Translations under genes and position numbers: made by a program
In this document: positions 32,219 to 40,213 of the stretch, one piece after another
Position numbering within the stretch: the stretch's first letter is position 1
Layout: every line of letters starts with the position of its first letter
The notes under the pieces: generated by a model
Databases searched by the model: none
Seen by the model: only the letters and a program-made list of their open reading frames with translations
What the model was told of the DNA's origin: nothing
Assembly (NCBI GenBank): GCA_051878835.1
Contig: JBJEKW010000010.1
Location: forward strand, 1-64,000
Reading direction: 5' to 3'
Origin: Olsenella_K sp051878835
GTDB taxonomy: Bacteria > Actinomycetota > Coriobacteriia > Coriobacteriales > Atopobiaceae
DNA: 64,000 nucleotides

Positions 32219-33757
32219 ATGGTCAGCAATCGAAAGTCTCCGGCGATATTCGCCGGCCTGGTGGGCGTGGCAACGTTCTTCGTTCCGCTGCCGGCACATG
32301 CGCTCTCGCTGCCCATAGACGTGCCGTTTGAGTTCCCCTTCAACTTCCAGGACTTCATCGGGTCGCCCACCGCGTACTTCGTGCTGGGCTGCGTCGCCGG
32401 TGCCGCCCTGTCCGGCTCCATCGTGATGGCGGTCGAGAAGACCCGCCAGGACAAGCTGGCGCAGCACATCCGCGAAGGCGCGCAGGACGCGCGGCAGCTG
32501 GTCCGCAACGCCCAGCTGCAGGAGCAGCGGGAGCAGGCCCAGCAGACCCAGGAGGAGCCCACCCAGCACATCGAGCACGGTACGGCTGCCGCCGCGGCGG
32601 CAACGTCGGAGCCCGAGTCAGTGCCGGTGCAGGCAGCGGCAGCTCAGGCGGTCGAGCCCGTCGAGGCCGCGGTGGCTGCCCAGCAGGCTCAGCAGCCGCG
32701 CGCAGCCGAGTCCGCCACCCAGTCGCAGAGCACGGCCGTCGAGGCCCCGCAGCCCCAGCAGCCTGCCATGCGTCCGCGTCCGTCCGCGTCCATGCTGGAC
32801 GCCCTGCTGCCCAGGATCGACGGGGACCTTGGGACCCCTGCCGCGGTGTCGTCGGCGCCCGCTCAGCAGTCGCAGGTCCATGGCACCGCTGCGGCACAGC
32901 ACACCGCTGGCGCGCAGCCCGCGCCCGCACAGCCTGCGGCAGCACCGCGCTCCACGTATGCCGAGCGTCAGCGCAACCGCCGCCGTGGCGTGCGCAGCCT
33001 TCTGACCGAGCGCCTGGGCTCCAACATGATGGACGACATCCCCGTGATCACGCGTGCCGACGGTACGGTGGCCGACATCGGCACCGACTGGTGGGACCGC
33101 ACCATGGGCAACACCATCACGCGCCTGTCCGACGTGGACGATTCCAAGCGACTGGGCATGCGCCCGGCAGACGAGACCACCGACCTGGAGGCCGCAGCCG
33201 TGCTGAGCCAGGCCGTGCGCCGCGAGGAGCGCTCGCGCATGCTGGCTGACCGCCTGCCCAACTTCGACCGTCCGCTGTATCCCGAGCAGCCGCAGCAGGC
33301 TGCCACGGCTACGACCGCCGTGTCCAACCAGTACAACTCAGCCTCCTCGGACGAGGACGAGTTCGAGCAGGCCATGCGTGCCATGGAGGACCGCATGCCC
33401 AACCGCGGCGTCACCACCGCCGACGACGTCGCCGTGACGGGCGTCGTGCCCACCGTGGCCCTGGACAACTTCCAGTCCGTCGGAGCCTCCGCGCCCACGC
33501 CCTCCGAGGCCGAGCTGTCCCACGTGGACGACCTCGTGCAGCAGGAGGTGCAGCGCAACCGCAAGGACCTCCCGCGCCGTCGCCGCCGCAGCCTGCGTGT
33601 GGTCGAGGGCGGGGGAGCCACCGAGCGCCCAGCCAGCCCGGACGACACCGCGCGCATGGCCCACGGGTCCTACCGTCCCAAGCACATGCGCCACACCGCG
33701 CCCCAGGACGACGACACGGACGGTCAGGGCAGCCCCCGCGGCACCATGAGGGCATAG
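32219..33757 (+). CDS. Membrane-anchored Gln/Ala-rich protein of unknown function
   Basis: 512 residues, not recognised. N-terminal signal-like segment (IFAGLVGVATFFVPLPAHAL, 9-28), a short exported stretch, then a membrane helix (YFVLGCVAGAALSGSIVMAV, about 53-72), leaving the bulk probably cytoplasmic. Residues about 80-245 are low-complexity Gln/Ala/Pro. A more ordered block follows (RRGVRSLLTERLGSNMM, IPVITRADGTVADIG, WWDRTMGNTITRL, about 258-310). Acidic and basic low-complexity sequence completes the chain (RRRRRSLRVVEGGG near 455-468). Ribosome site GAGGGG. The downstream VanZ-like gene starts 2 bp after its stop, so the two are co-transcribed. Confidence 0.75.
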   Translation: MVSNRKSPAIFAGLVGVATFFVPLPAHALSLPIDVPFEFPFNFQDFIGSPTAYFVLGCVAGAALSGSIVMAVEKTRQDKLAQHIREGAQDARQLVRNAQLQEQREQAQQTQEEPTQHIEHGTAAAAAATSEPESVPVQAAAAQAVEPVEAAVAAQQAQQPRAAESATQSQSTAVEAPQPQQPAMRPRPSASMLDALLPRIDGDLGTPAAVSSAPAQQSQVHGTAAAQHTAGAQPAPAQPAAAPRSTYAERQRNRRRGVRSLLTERLGSNMMDDIPVITRADGTVADIGTDWWDRTMGNTITRLSDVDDSKRLGMRPADETTDLEAAAVLSQAVRREERSRMLADRLPNFDRPLYPEQPQQAATATTAVSNQYNSASSDEDEFEQAMRAMEDRMPNRGVTTADDVAVTGVVPTVALDNFQSVGASAPTPSEAELSHVDDLVQQEVQRNRKDLPRRRRRSLRVVEGGGATERPASPDDTARMAHGSYRPKHMRHTAPQDDDTDGQGSPRGTMRA

Positions 33758-33759
33758 CC

Positions 33760-34215
33760 GTGCAAAAAGACTCCAATCGTGGCGCACGCCTGGCGTGGAC
33801 GTTTGCGCTCGTGCTGTGGGTAGCCTTCATGTGGGGCCACTCGCTGGCCAACGGCGACGCTTCCTCGCTGGAGAGCAGCCATGCCGTAGCAATCCTGAAG
33901 CCACTCCTGAACGCGCTGGGCATCGTTGACCAGCACGAGATGACCTATGCGGTTCGCAAGACCGCGCACTTCTGCGAGTATGCGGTCATGGGCATACTGC
34001 TGTGGCAAAACGGGCGTGTGCGCCGTCTGGACTCCAGCCGTGGCAGCGGCTGGTGGGCGACGCTGGCCCTGGCCATTCCCGTGTGCGACGAGTTCATCCA
34101 GGCCTTCGTTCCGGGCCGCACGTCCATGGTCTCGGACGTGATTCTGGACTTCTGCGGTGCCTGCTGCGGCCTTCTGGTGGCCCTGGGCGTGCGCCGTCTG
34201 ATGCGTGCACGTTAG
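33760..34215 (+). CDS. VanZ-like family membrane protein
   Basis: 151 residues. Four hydrophobic segments: WTFALVLWVAFMWGHSLA (TM1), the MTYAVRKTAHFCEYAVMGILLW block (TM2), WWATLALAIPVCDEFIQAF (TM3) and ILDFCGACCGLLVALGV (TM4). The conserved VRKTAHFxEY and DExIQxFVPGRxxxxxDVxLDxxG signatures are those of VanZ-like proteins (PF04892), named for a teicoplanin-resistance accessory but mostly of unknown function. Starts GTG 33760, coupled to the preceding gene by a 2-bp gap with GAGGGCA inside that gene's end. Confidence 0.85.
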   Translation: MQKDSNRGARLAWTFALVLWVAFMWGHSLANGDASSLESSHAVAILKPLLNALGIVDQHEMTYAVRKTAHFCEYAVMGILLWQNGRVRRLDSSRGSGWWATLALAIPVCDEFIQAFVPGRTSMVSDVILDFCGACCGLLVALGVRRLMRAR

Positions 34216-34295
34216 ATAAATGTTTCGCGCTAATAAAGGCTGTTACAAAACCAAGAACAACGCGTGGCAATGGTTCCAAACTGCGATTCCCCGCC

Positions 34296-34343
34296 TAAAG
34301 TATCTTTCAACGAAACGTTGGCTGCGCCCGTTCGTTGCCAACG
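34296..34343 (+). promoter_or_regulatory. livK promoter region with two CAACG/CGTTG dyads
   Basis: TAAAGT (34296-34301, possible -10, with TTCCAA 16 bp upstream) is followed by CAACG-AAA-CGTTG (34308-34320) and CGTTG-C-CAACG (34333-34343). Two dyads built from the same half-site at the expected transcription start look like a repressor operator. Confidence 0.45.
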
Positions 34344-34379
34344 CGCAAAGGTAGCAAGGATACGAGAGGGGAATCTATC

Positions 34380-35576
34380 ATGGCTATCAACACGTCTCGT
34401 CGTGGCTTCATAAAGATGGCGGGTGCCGCCACCCTGGCTGCCGGCGGTGCCTCCGTCCTGGCGGGCTGCGGCAACGGCAACTCCAGCTCGGACAGCAGCA
34501 CCATCAAGATTGGCGTCCTTGGCCCCTACTCGGGCGACGTCGCGCAGTACGGCCTGGCCGTCCGCAACGGCGTCGACCTGTACTTCGAGCAGAACCCCCA
34601 GATCGCCGGCAAGACCGTCGAGCTGGACGAGGAGGACGAGAAGGGCGACGCCACCGAGGCCGTGAACGCCTACAACAAGATGGTCGAGGGCGGCGCCGTC
34701 GCCATCCTGGGCGACGTCACCTCCACGCCTTCCATCGCCGTGGCACAGCAGTCGGTCAACGACAACATACCGCTGGTTTCCGCCTCCGCCACCGCCGCCG
34801 ACTTCGTCTCGTACGGCAAGAACGCGTTCCGCGCCTGCATCACCGACCCCTACCAGGGCAAGCTGATGGCTGACTTCGCGGCCTCCGAGGGCTACAAGAC
34901 CGTGGGCACCATCTACAACTCCGGCGGAGACTACGAGAAGGGCGTCAACGACGCCTTCGTCGAGGAGGCCCAAAACAAGGGCATCACCGTCACCACGCAG
35001 CAGGGCTATGCTGCCGGCGACGTCGACTTCAAGAGCCAGCTGACCACCATCATCGCCACGAGCCCCGACGTCATCTTTAGCCCGAACTACTACCAGGACG
35101 ACGGCAAGATCGTGACCCAGGCCCGCCAGCTGGGCTACAAGGGCATCTTCATGGGCGCCGACGGCTGGTCCAACATCGTGGGCGGCTCCGAGGAGTACGC
35201 CAGCGCCGCCGACCTCGAGGGCTGCTACTACGACTGCTCGTTCGTGGCCGAGAACCCCGACGAGAAGGTCCAGCAGTTCATCAAGGACTACCAGGCGAAG
35301 TACAACGAGGCCCCCTCGAACTTCTGCGCCCTGGGCTACGATGCCGCCATGGTCATGGCCAAGGCCATCGAGACCGTCGAGAACGACGGCAAGGCCAAGT
35401 ACGGCTCCGACGACTACAAGCAGGCCATCATCGACGCCATAGCGTCCGGCTCGGTCGATGGCGTCACGGGCACCATCAAGTACGACGGTACCGGCGACCC
35501 CGTGAAGCCCACGCTGGTCATCACGTTCAAGGACGGCAAGCAGTCCGTCTACAAGACCGTCGAGGCCGACGACTAG
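34380..35576 (+). CDS. livK: Branched-chain amino acid ABC transporter, substrate-binding lipoprotein
   Basis: 398 residues. The N-terminus has a twin-arginine motif (SRRGFIKMAG) followed by a hydrophobic stretch and a lipobox, LAGC (Cys about 35), so it is probably a Tat-exported lipoprotein; a tatA gene is at 53862. The mature part is a type I periplasmic-binding fold (IKIGVLGPYSGDVAQYG, VAILGDVTSTPSIAVA, VSASATAADFVSYGKNAFR, FSPNYYQDDGKIV, GADGWSN). It captures Leu/Ile/Val or a related amino acid for LivHMGF. Start ATG 34380 behind GAGAGGGG. A strong terminator separates it from livH, which would give excess binding protein. Confidence 0.93.
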   Translation: MAINTSRRGFIKMAGAATLAAGGASVLAGCGNGNSSSDSSTIKIGVLGPYSGDVAQYGLAVRNGVDLYFEQNPQIAGKTVELDEEDEKGDATEAVNAYNKMVEGGAVAILGDVTSTPSIAVAQQSVNDNIPLVSASATAADFVSYGKNAFRACITDPYQGKLMADFAASEGYKTVGTIYNSGGDYEKGVNDAFVEEAQNKGITVTTQQGYAAGDVDFKSQLTTIIATSPDVIFSPNYYQDDGKIVTQARQLGYKGIFMGADGWSNIVGGSEEYASAADLEGCYYDCSFVAENPDEKVQQFIKDYQAKYNEAPSNFCALGYDAAMVMAKAIETVENDGKAKYGSDDYKQAIIDAIASGSVDGVTGTIKYDGTGDPVKPTLVITFKDGKQSVYKTVEADD

Positions 35577-35610
35577 CGCTTCTTGCATGTGAGCGCCTTG
35601 CGCCACGACG

Positions 35611-35653
35611 CGCGGGGACCCAGGTGAAACCCCTTGGGTCCCCGCGCTTTTTT
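35611..35653 (+). terminator. Terminator between livK and livH
   Basis: Perfect 12-bp stem CGCGGGGACCCA / TGGGTCCCCGCG with a C then TTTTTT. Downstream liv genes need read-through or a second promoter in 35660-35765. Confidence 0.88.
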
Positions 35654-35773
35654 CCAGGTGAACGCCCTGTTTCCATTGGGCGTCTACCTGGTGCGAACCG
35701 CGGGCATGCGCGGCGCAGACGCTAGACTGTACATAGTTTGTTTAACCACCACGAACAGAAGGGAGTGGTTGCC

Positions 35774-36649
35774 GTGACGCTAATAACGCAGCTTCTGAAC
35801 GGCCTGCAGCTGGGCAGCGTGTACGCGCTGGTGGCATTGGGCTACACGATGGTGTATGGCATCATCTTGCTGCTGAACTTCGCCCATGGCGACATCATCA
35901 TGGTGGGTGCGTACGTGTCGTGGATCATCATGTCGCAGCTGGGGCTGAGTCCCGTCCTGGCCGTGTTCATGTCCATCCTGGCATGCACCCTGCTTGGCGT
36001 CCTCATAGACAAGGTGGCGTACGCACCGCTGCGCAACGCCCCGCGCCTGTCGATCCTGATCACGGCCATTGGCGTGTCGTACTTCCTAGAGAACGGCGCG
36101 CAGCTGGTGTTTGGCGCCGACGCCAAGGTGGTCCCCGCCTACACCGACATCAACACCATCGAGGTGGGCGGCCTCAGCCTGTCGTTCACGGCCATCCTAA
36201 CCATCGTGGTGACGGCCATCTCGACCATCGTGCTGACCATCCTGGTGCAGAAGACCAAGCTGGGCAAGGCCATGCGCGCCGTGTCCGAGGACATGGGCGC
36301 CGCACGCCTCATGGGCATCAACGTGAACAACACCATCTCGTTCACGTTTGCCGTGGGCTCGGCTCTGGCCGGCATCGGCGCCGTCCTGTACTCGATGGCC
36401 TACTCGCAGGCCACGCCCACCATGGGCATGATGCTGGGCACGAAGGCCTTCGTCGCCGCCGTCCTGGGCGGCATCGGCTCCATCCCCGGCGCCGTCATCG
36501 GCGGCCTGCTGGTCGGCTTTGCCGAGGTCATCGTGTCGGCGATCGGCCTTTCCACGTGGAAGGACGCCGTCGTGTTCCTGCTGCTGATTATCGTGCTCAT
36601 CGTGAAGCCCACCGGCATCCTGGGCCGCACGATGAACGAGAAGGTCTAG
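35774..36649 (+). CDS. livH: Branched-chain amino acid ABC transporter permease LivH
   Basis: 291 residues, eight or so membrane helices, LivH-type (LLNGLQLGSVYALVALGYTM, LNFAHGDIIMVGAY, APLRNAPRLSILITAIG, the AVSEDMGAARLMGINVN coupling loop, IVKPTGILGR). Start set at GTG 35774 because AAGGGAG lies 8 nt upstream; TTG 35738 in the same frame has no ribosome site. Followed 13 bp later by livM. Confidence 0.94.
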   Translation: MTLITQLLNGLQLGSVYALVALGYTMVYGIILLLNFAHGDIIMVGAYVSWIIMSQLGLSPVLAVFMSILACTLLGVLIDKVAYAPLRNAPRLSILITAIGVSYFLENGAQLVFGADAKVVPAYTDINTIEVGGLSLSFTAILTIVVTAISTIVLTILVQKTKLGKAMRAVSEDMGAARLMGINVNNTISFTFAVGSALAGIGAVLYSMAYSQATPTMGMMLGTKAFVAAVLGGIGSIPGAVIGGLLVGFAEVIVSAIGLSTWKDAVVFLLLIIVLIVKPTGILGRTMNEKV

Positions 36650-36662
36650 GGAGGTGCGCTCA

Positions 36663-37832
36663 ATGGACGAAGAGAACAACACCGAGGAGAAGCGTCCCTA
36701 CATCACGACGAACTCTCACGCGGAAGCCTCAAAGGGTGAGTCCCCCGAGCACCAGAAGGCAAAGGACGGCCGCAAGACGCTGTCCATGCCGAAGCGCTAC
36801 ATCATAAACACCCTGCTGACGGTCGTCGTGCTAACGCTGGGCGAGGCCATGATCGATGGTGGCTTCATCACCCGCTACGGCGCCACCGTGCTGGAGCAGG
36901 TGGGAGTGAACATCATCATGGCCGCCTCGCTGAACATCGCCACCGGCTACCTGGGGCAGCTGCCCCTGGGCCATGCAGGCTTCATGTCGATCGGCGGCTA
37001 CTCGTGCGCCATCCTGTTCATGAACCTCATGCCGGCCTTCGGGCTGAACGCGCGCGCCGTCGCCACGGGCTCTCCCGCGGCCATCCTGCTGCTGGTCATC
37101 TGCCTGCTGTTCGGCGGCGTCATGGCCGCCATCGCCGGCCTCATCATCGGCATCCCCGCGCTGCGTCTGAAGGGCGACTACCTGGCCATCATCACGCTGG
37201 GCTTCGCCGAGATCATCCGCGTCGTCATGCTGAACATCGACAGCGTCGTGGGCTTCGAGCTCACGGGCGGCGCGAAGGGCCTCACGGGCATCCCCAGCTA
37301 CACGAACTTCTTGAACACGTTCGTCATCGTGGCCATCGTGCTCTTCTTGATCCACACCATGATGAAGTCGCGTCACGGCCGCGCCATCCTGGCAATCCGT
37401 GACAACGAGATCGCCGCCGAGGCCTCCGGCGTCAACACCACCTACTACAAGACCCTTGCCTTCGTGGTGTCCGCATTCTTCGCCGGCATCGCCGGCGGCC
37501 TGTACGCGGGCTGCGTCGGCGTCATGATGCCCGCCAAGTTCGGCTTCATGAAGTCCATTGAGATTCTGGTCATGGTGGTCCTGGGCGGCATGGGCTCCAT
37601 GCTGGGCTCCGTGCTCTCCGCCACCGTGCTGACCATCCTGCCCGAGGCGCTGCGCGCCTTTGCCGACTACCGCATGATCGTGTACTCGGTCGTCCTGATC
37701 CTGGTCATGATCTTCCGTCCGCAGGGCCTCATGGGCACCTACGACTTCAGCATGAGCCGCGTGATCGAGCGCATCATGAACAAGGACTTCCCGTGGAAGA
37801 AGAGCGCAAAGGAGGCCGAGGCTGATGCCTAG
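36663..37832 (+). CDS. livM: Branched-chain amino acid ABC transporter permease LivM
   Basis: 389 residues. A 45-residue hydrophilic N-terminal extension precedes the helices. LivM features follow: LNIATGYLGQLPLGHAGFMSIGGY, IGIPALRLKGDYLAIITLGFAEI, the AIRDNEIAAEASGVN coupling loop and FRPQGLMG. Start ATG 36663 behind AGGGAGGTG; GTG 36654 overlaps that site. Overlaps livG by 8 bp (ATGCCTAG). Confidence 0.94.
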   Translation: MDEENNTEEKRPYITTNSHAEASKGESPEHQKAKDGRKTLSMPKRYIINTLLTVVVLTLGEAMIDGGFITRYGATVLEQVGVNIIMAASLNIATGYLGQLPLGHAGFMSIGGYSCAILFMNLMPAFGLNARAVATGSPAAILLLVICLLFGGVMAAIAGLIIGIPALRLKGDYLAIITLGFAEIIRVVMLNIDSVVGFELTGGAKGLTGIPSYTNFLNTFVIVAIVLFLIHTMMKSRHGRAILAIRDNEIAAEASGVNTTYYKTLAFVVSAFFAGIAGGLYAGCVGVMMPAKFGFMKSIEILVMVVLGGMGSMLGSVLSATVLTILPEALRAFADYRMIVYSVVLILVMIFRPQGLMGTYDFSMSRVIERIMNKDFPWKKSAKEAEADA

Positions 37833-38673
37833 CACAAAGAATCGCGGCGTGCTGGTGCAGATGGAGACCCCCAACCTGATTCCCGAGCGCGACCTGGGCG
37901 AGATGCCGGTGCTGCAGGCAGAGCACCTGGGCATCGACTTCGGCGGCCTGACCGCCGTGGACGACTTCAACATCGCCATGGGCCGCACCGAGATTTCAGG
38001 TCTGATTGGCCCCAACGGCGCCGGCAAGACCACAATCTTCAACCTGCTGACGAACGTGTACAAGCCCACGCGCGGCACCATCCTCCTGGACGGATACGAC
38101 ACCGCGGGCAAGAGCGTCGTCCAGGTGAACAAGATGGGCATCGCCCGCACGTTCCAGAACATCCGCCTGTTCAACCAGATGTCGGTCATCGATAACGTGC
38201 TGGTGGGCTATGGCAACTCGATGAGCACGCACCTGCCCACCGACCTGTTCCGCCTGCCCAAGCACTGGAAGCAGGAGGCGGAGTTCCACGACTACGCCAT
38301 GGACCTGCTGGGCATCTTCAACATGCAGCATTTGGCCAACGAGCAGGCGGGCAACCTCCCGTACGGCGCACAGCGCCGCCTGGAGATCCTGCGTGCCCTG
38401 GCAACGCACCCCAAGGTGCTGCTTCTGGACGAGCCTGCCGCGGGCATGAACCCCAACGAGACCGAAGAGCTCATGGAGAACATCGAGAAGATCCGTGACG
38501 ACTTCCATATCGCGATCCTCCTGATCGAGCACGACATGAAGCTGGTCATGGGCATCTGCGAGGTCATCGGCGTGCTGGACTACGGAAAGATCATCGCGAA
38601 GGGCACCCCCGAGGAGATCCAGAACGACCCCAAGGTCATCGAGGCCTATCTGGGCAAGCAGGAGGCGAAGTAG
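37825..38673 (+). CDS. livG: Branched-chain amino acid ABC transporter ATPase LivG
   Basis: 282 residues. Walker A GPNGAGKTT (about 65-73), Q-loop region ARTFQNIRLF, signature-like LPYGAQRRLEILRAL, Walker B VLLLDEPAAGMNP, and switch His in LLIEHDMKLVM. The N-terminal 25 residues extend beyond the usual LivG. Start overlaps livM. Confidence 0.95.
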   Translation: MPSTKNRGVLVQMETPNLIPERDLGEMPVLQAEHLGIDFGGLTAVDDFNIAMGRTEISGLIGPNGAGKTTIFNLLTNVYKPTRGTILLDGYDTAGKSVVQVNKMGIARTFQNIRLFNQMSVIDNVLVGYGNSMSTHLPTDLFRLPKHWKQEAEFHDYAMDLLGIFNMQHLANEQAGNLPYGAQRRLEILRALATHPKVLLLDEPAAGMNPNETEELMENIEKIRDDFHIAILLIEHDMKLVMGICEVIGVLDYGKIIAKGTPEEIQNDPKVIEAYLGKQEAK

Positions 38674-38674
38674 C

Positions 38675-39382
38675 ATGGCTCTTCTGAGCGTTTCCGACCT
38701 GCACGTGTCCTACGGCGCCATCAAGGCCGTCAAGGGCATATCGTTCGAGGTCAACGAGGGCGAGATCGTCACCATGATCGGAGCCAACGGCGCGGGCAAG
38801 TCCACCACCATGAACACCATCGCGGGACTCATCAAGCCCGTCAGCGGTGACGTCAAGTTCGAGGGCACCTCGCTCGAGGGCGTGAAGCCGCACAAGATCG
38901 TCCAGATGGGCATCGCCCTGTGCCCCGAGGGCAGGCGCGTGTTTCAGCAGATGACGGTCGAGGAGAACCTCCAGATGGGCGGCTACACCCGCACCGACGC
39001 GGAGAACGCGCAGATGATTGAGACGGTGTTCGAGCGCTTCCCGCGCCTGAAGGAGCGCAGGCGCCAGGTGGCAGGCACCCTGTCGGGCGGCGAGCAGCAG
39101 ATGCTGGCCATGGGCCGCGCCCTCATGAGCCGCCCCAAGCTGCTGATGCTGGACGAGCCCTCCATGGGCCTGGCCCCCATCCTGGTGCAGGAGATCTTCG
39201 ACATCATCGAGAGCATCAACAAGCTGGGCACCACCATCCTTCTGGTCGAGCAGAACGCCTCCATGGCACTGTCCATCGCCAACCGTGGCTACGTGCTGGA
39301 GACCGGCCGCATCGTAAAGACCGGCACCGGACAGGAGCTGCTGCACGACGACGACGTGCGCAAGGCGTACCTGGGAGGCTAG
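38675..39382 (+). CDS. livF: Branched-chain amino acid ABC transporter ATPase LivF
   Basis: 235 residues. Walker A GANGAGKST, signature LSGGEQQMLAMGRALM, Walker B LLMLDEPSMGLAP, switch His replaced by Gln in LVEQNASMAL as is usual for LivF. Begins one base after livG and completes livKHMGF. Confidence 0.95.
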   Translation: MALLSVSDLHVSYGAIKAVKGISFEVNEGEIVTMIGANGAGKSTTMNTIAGLIKPVSGDVKFEGTSLEGVKPHKIVQMGIALCPEGRRVFQQMTVEENLQMGGYTRTDAENAQMIETVFERFPRLKERRRQVAGTLSGGEQQMLAMGRALMSRPKLLMLDEPSMGLAPILVQEIFDIIESINKLGTTILLVEQNASMALSIANRGYVLETGRIVKTGTGQELLHDDDVRKAYLGG

Positions 39383-39450
39383 GTCCTCCCCGCGATTTGC
39401 CGGACAGCTTCTGCCCGGCGTGCGCTTCTTGCCCGCTCGAGGCATACGAC

Positions 39451-39486
39451 AAAGCCCGCCTTCCCGCAAGGGAGGACGGGCTTTTG
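39451..39486. terminator. Bidirectional terminator between livF and thrH
   Basis: AAAGCCCGCCTTCCC - GCAA - GGGAGGACGGGCTTTT: long stem with one bulge, T-rich on both strands, serving the convergent operons. Confidence 0.88.
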
Positions 39487-39515
39487 CTTTGTGACTCACC
39501 GGGTAGGGCAAGCGC

Positions 39516-40118
39516 TTAGCGTGCGGCGTCCAGGAAGGCCCTCAGCAGGTCGTCGAACTTGTCGTAGGCGGGAATGTCGGGGTTCGCCGCTGCGATGGCG
39601 GGCGTCGTGCGAAAGAGGAAGCCCGCCTTGCTGGCGCGAATCATGTCGAGGTCGTTGTACGAGTCGCCCGTGGCTATGGTCTCGAAGCCCATGGACTGCA
39701 GGCCGCGCACGGTCGTCAGCTTGGACTGGGGACAGCGCATGCGGATCCCCTGCACCATGCCGTCGTCGCTGACGTCCAGCGAGTTGCAGAACAGCGTGGG
39801 CCAGTTCAGCTTTTTCATCAGCGGGCGAGCGAACTCCTCGAACGTGTCCGAGATGATGATGACCTGCATCTGCTGGCGCAGCTGGTCCAGGAACTCGCGC
39901 GCGCCGGGCAGGGGGTCAATGGTGGCGATGACGTCCTGGATTTGGGGCAGTCCCAGCCCGTGCCGCCTCAGCACGTCGATGCGAAATGCCATGAGCTTCT
40001 GGTAGTCAGGCTCGTCTCGCGTGGTGCGGCGCAGCTCCGGTATGCCCGTGGCCTCCGAGAAGGCGATCCAGATCTCGGGTACGAGTACGCCCTCCATGTC
40101 CAAGCACGCTACGTTCAT
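39516..40118 (-). CDS. thrH: ThrH: phosphoserine phosphatase / homoserine phosphotransferase
   Basis: 200 residues, HAD superfamily. Motif I is ACLDMEGVLVPEIW (DMEG in place of DxDGT is typical of ThrH). IIISDTFEEFARPLMKKL carries motif II, and TGDSYNDLDMI is motif IV. ThrH hydrolyses phosphoserine and can pass the phosphate to homoserine, so it can feed threonine synthesis beside ThrB. The frame stays open to 40973 upstream, but AGGAGGAA before ATG 40118 fixes the start. Third gene of thrC-thrB-thrH, 95 bp after thrB. Confidence 0.9.
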   Translation of the reverse strand: MNVACLDMEGVLVPEIWIAFSEATGIPELRRTTRDEPDYQKLMAFRIDVLRRHGLGLPQIQDVIATIDPLPGAREFLDQLRQQMQVIIISDTFEEFARPLMKKLNWPTLFCNSLDVSDDGMVQGIRMRCPQSKLTTVRGLQSMGFETIATGDSYNDLDMIRASKAGFLFRTTPAIAAANPDIPAYDKFDDLLRAFLDAAR

Positions 40119-40213
40119 GGTTCCTCCTGTGGTCTCGGCGCCCGTGGGCGCGTGTTGCCTAACTGAGGCGCGGCCCGGACCAGTCGGGTCCAGGCCGCGC
40201 GATCGAGTGATGC

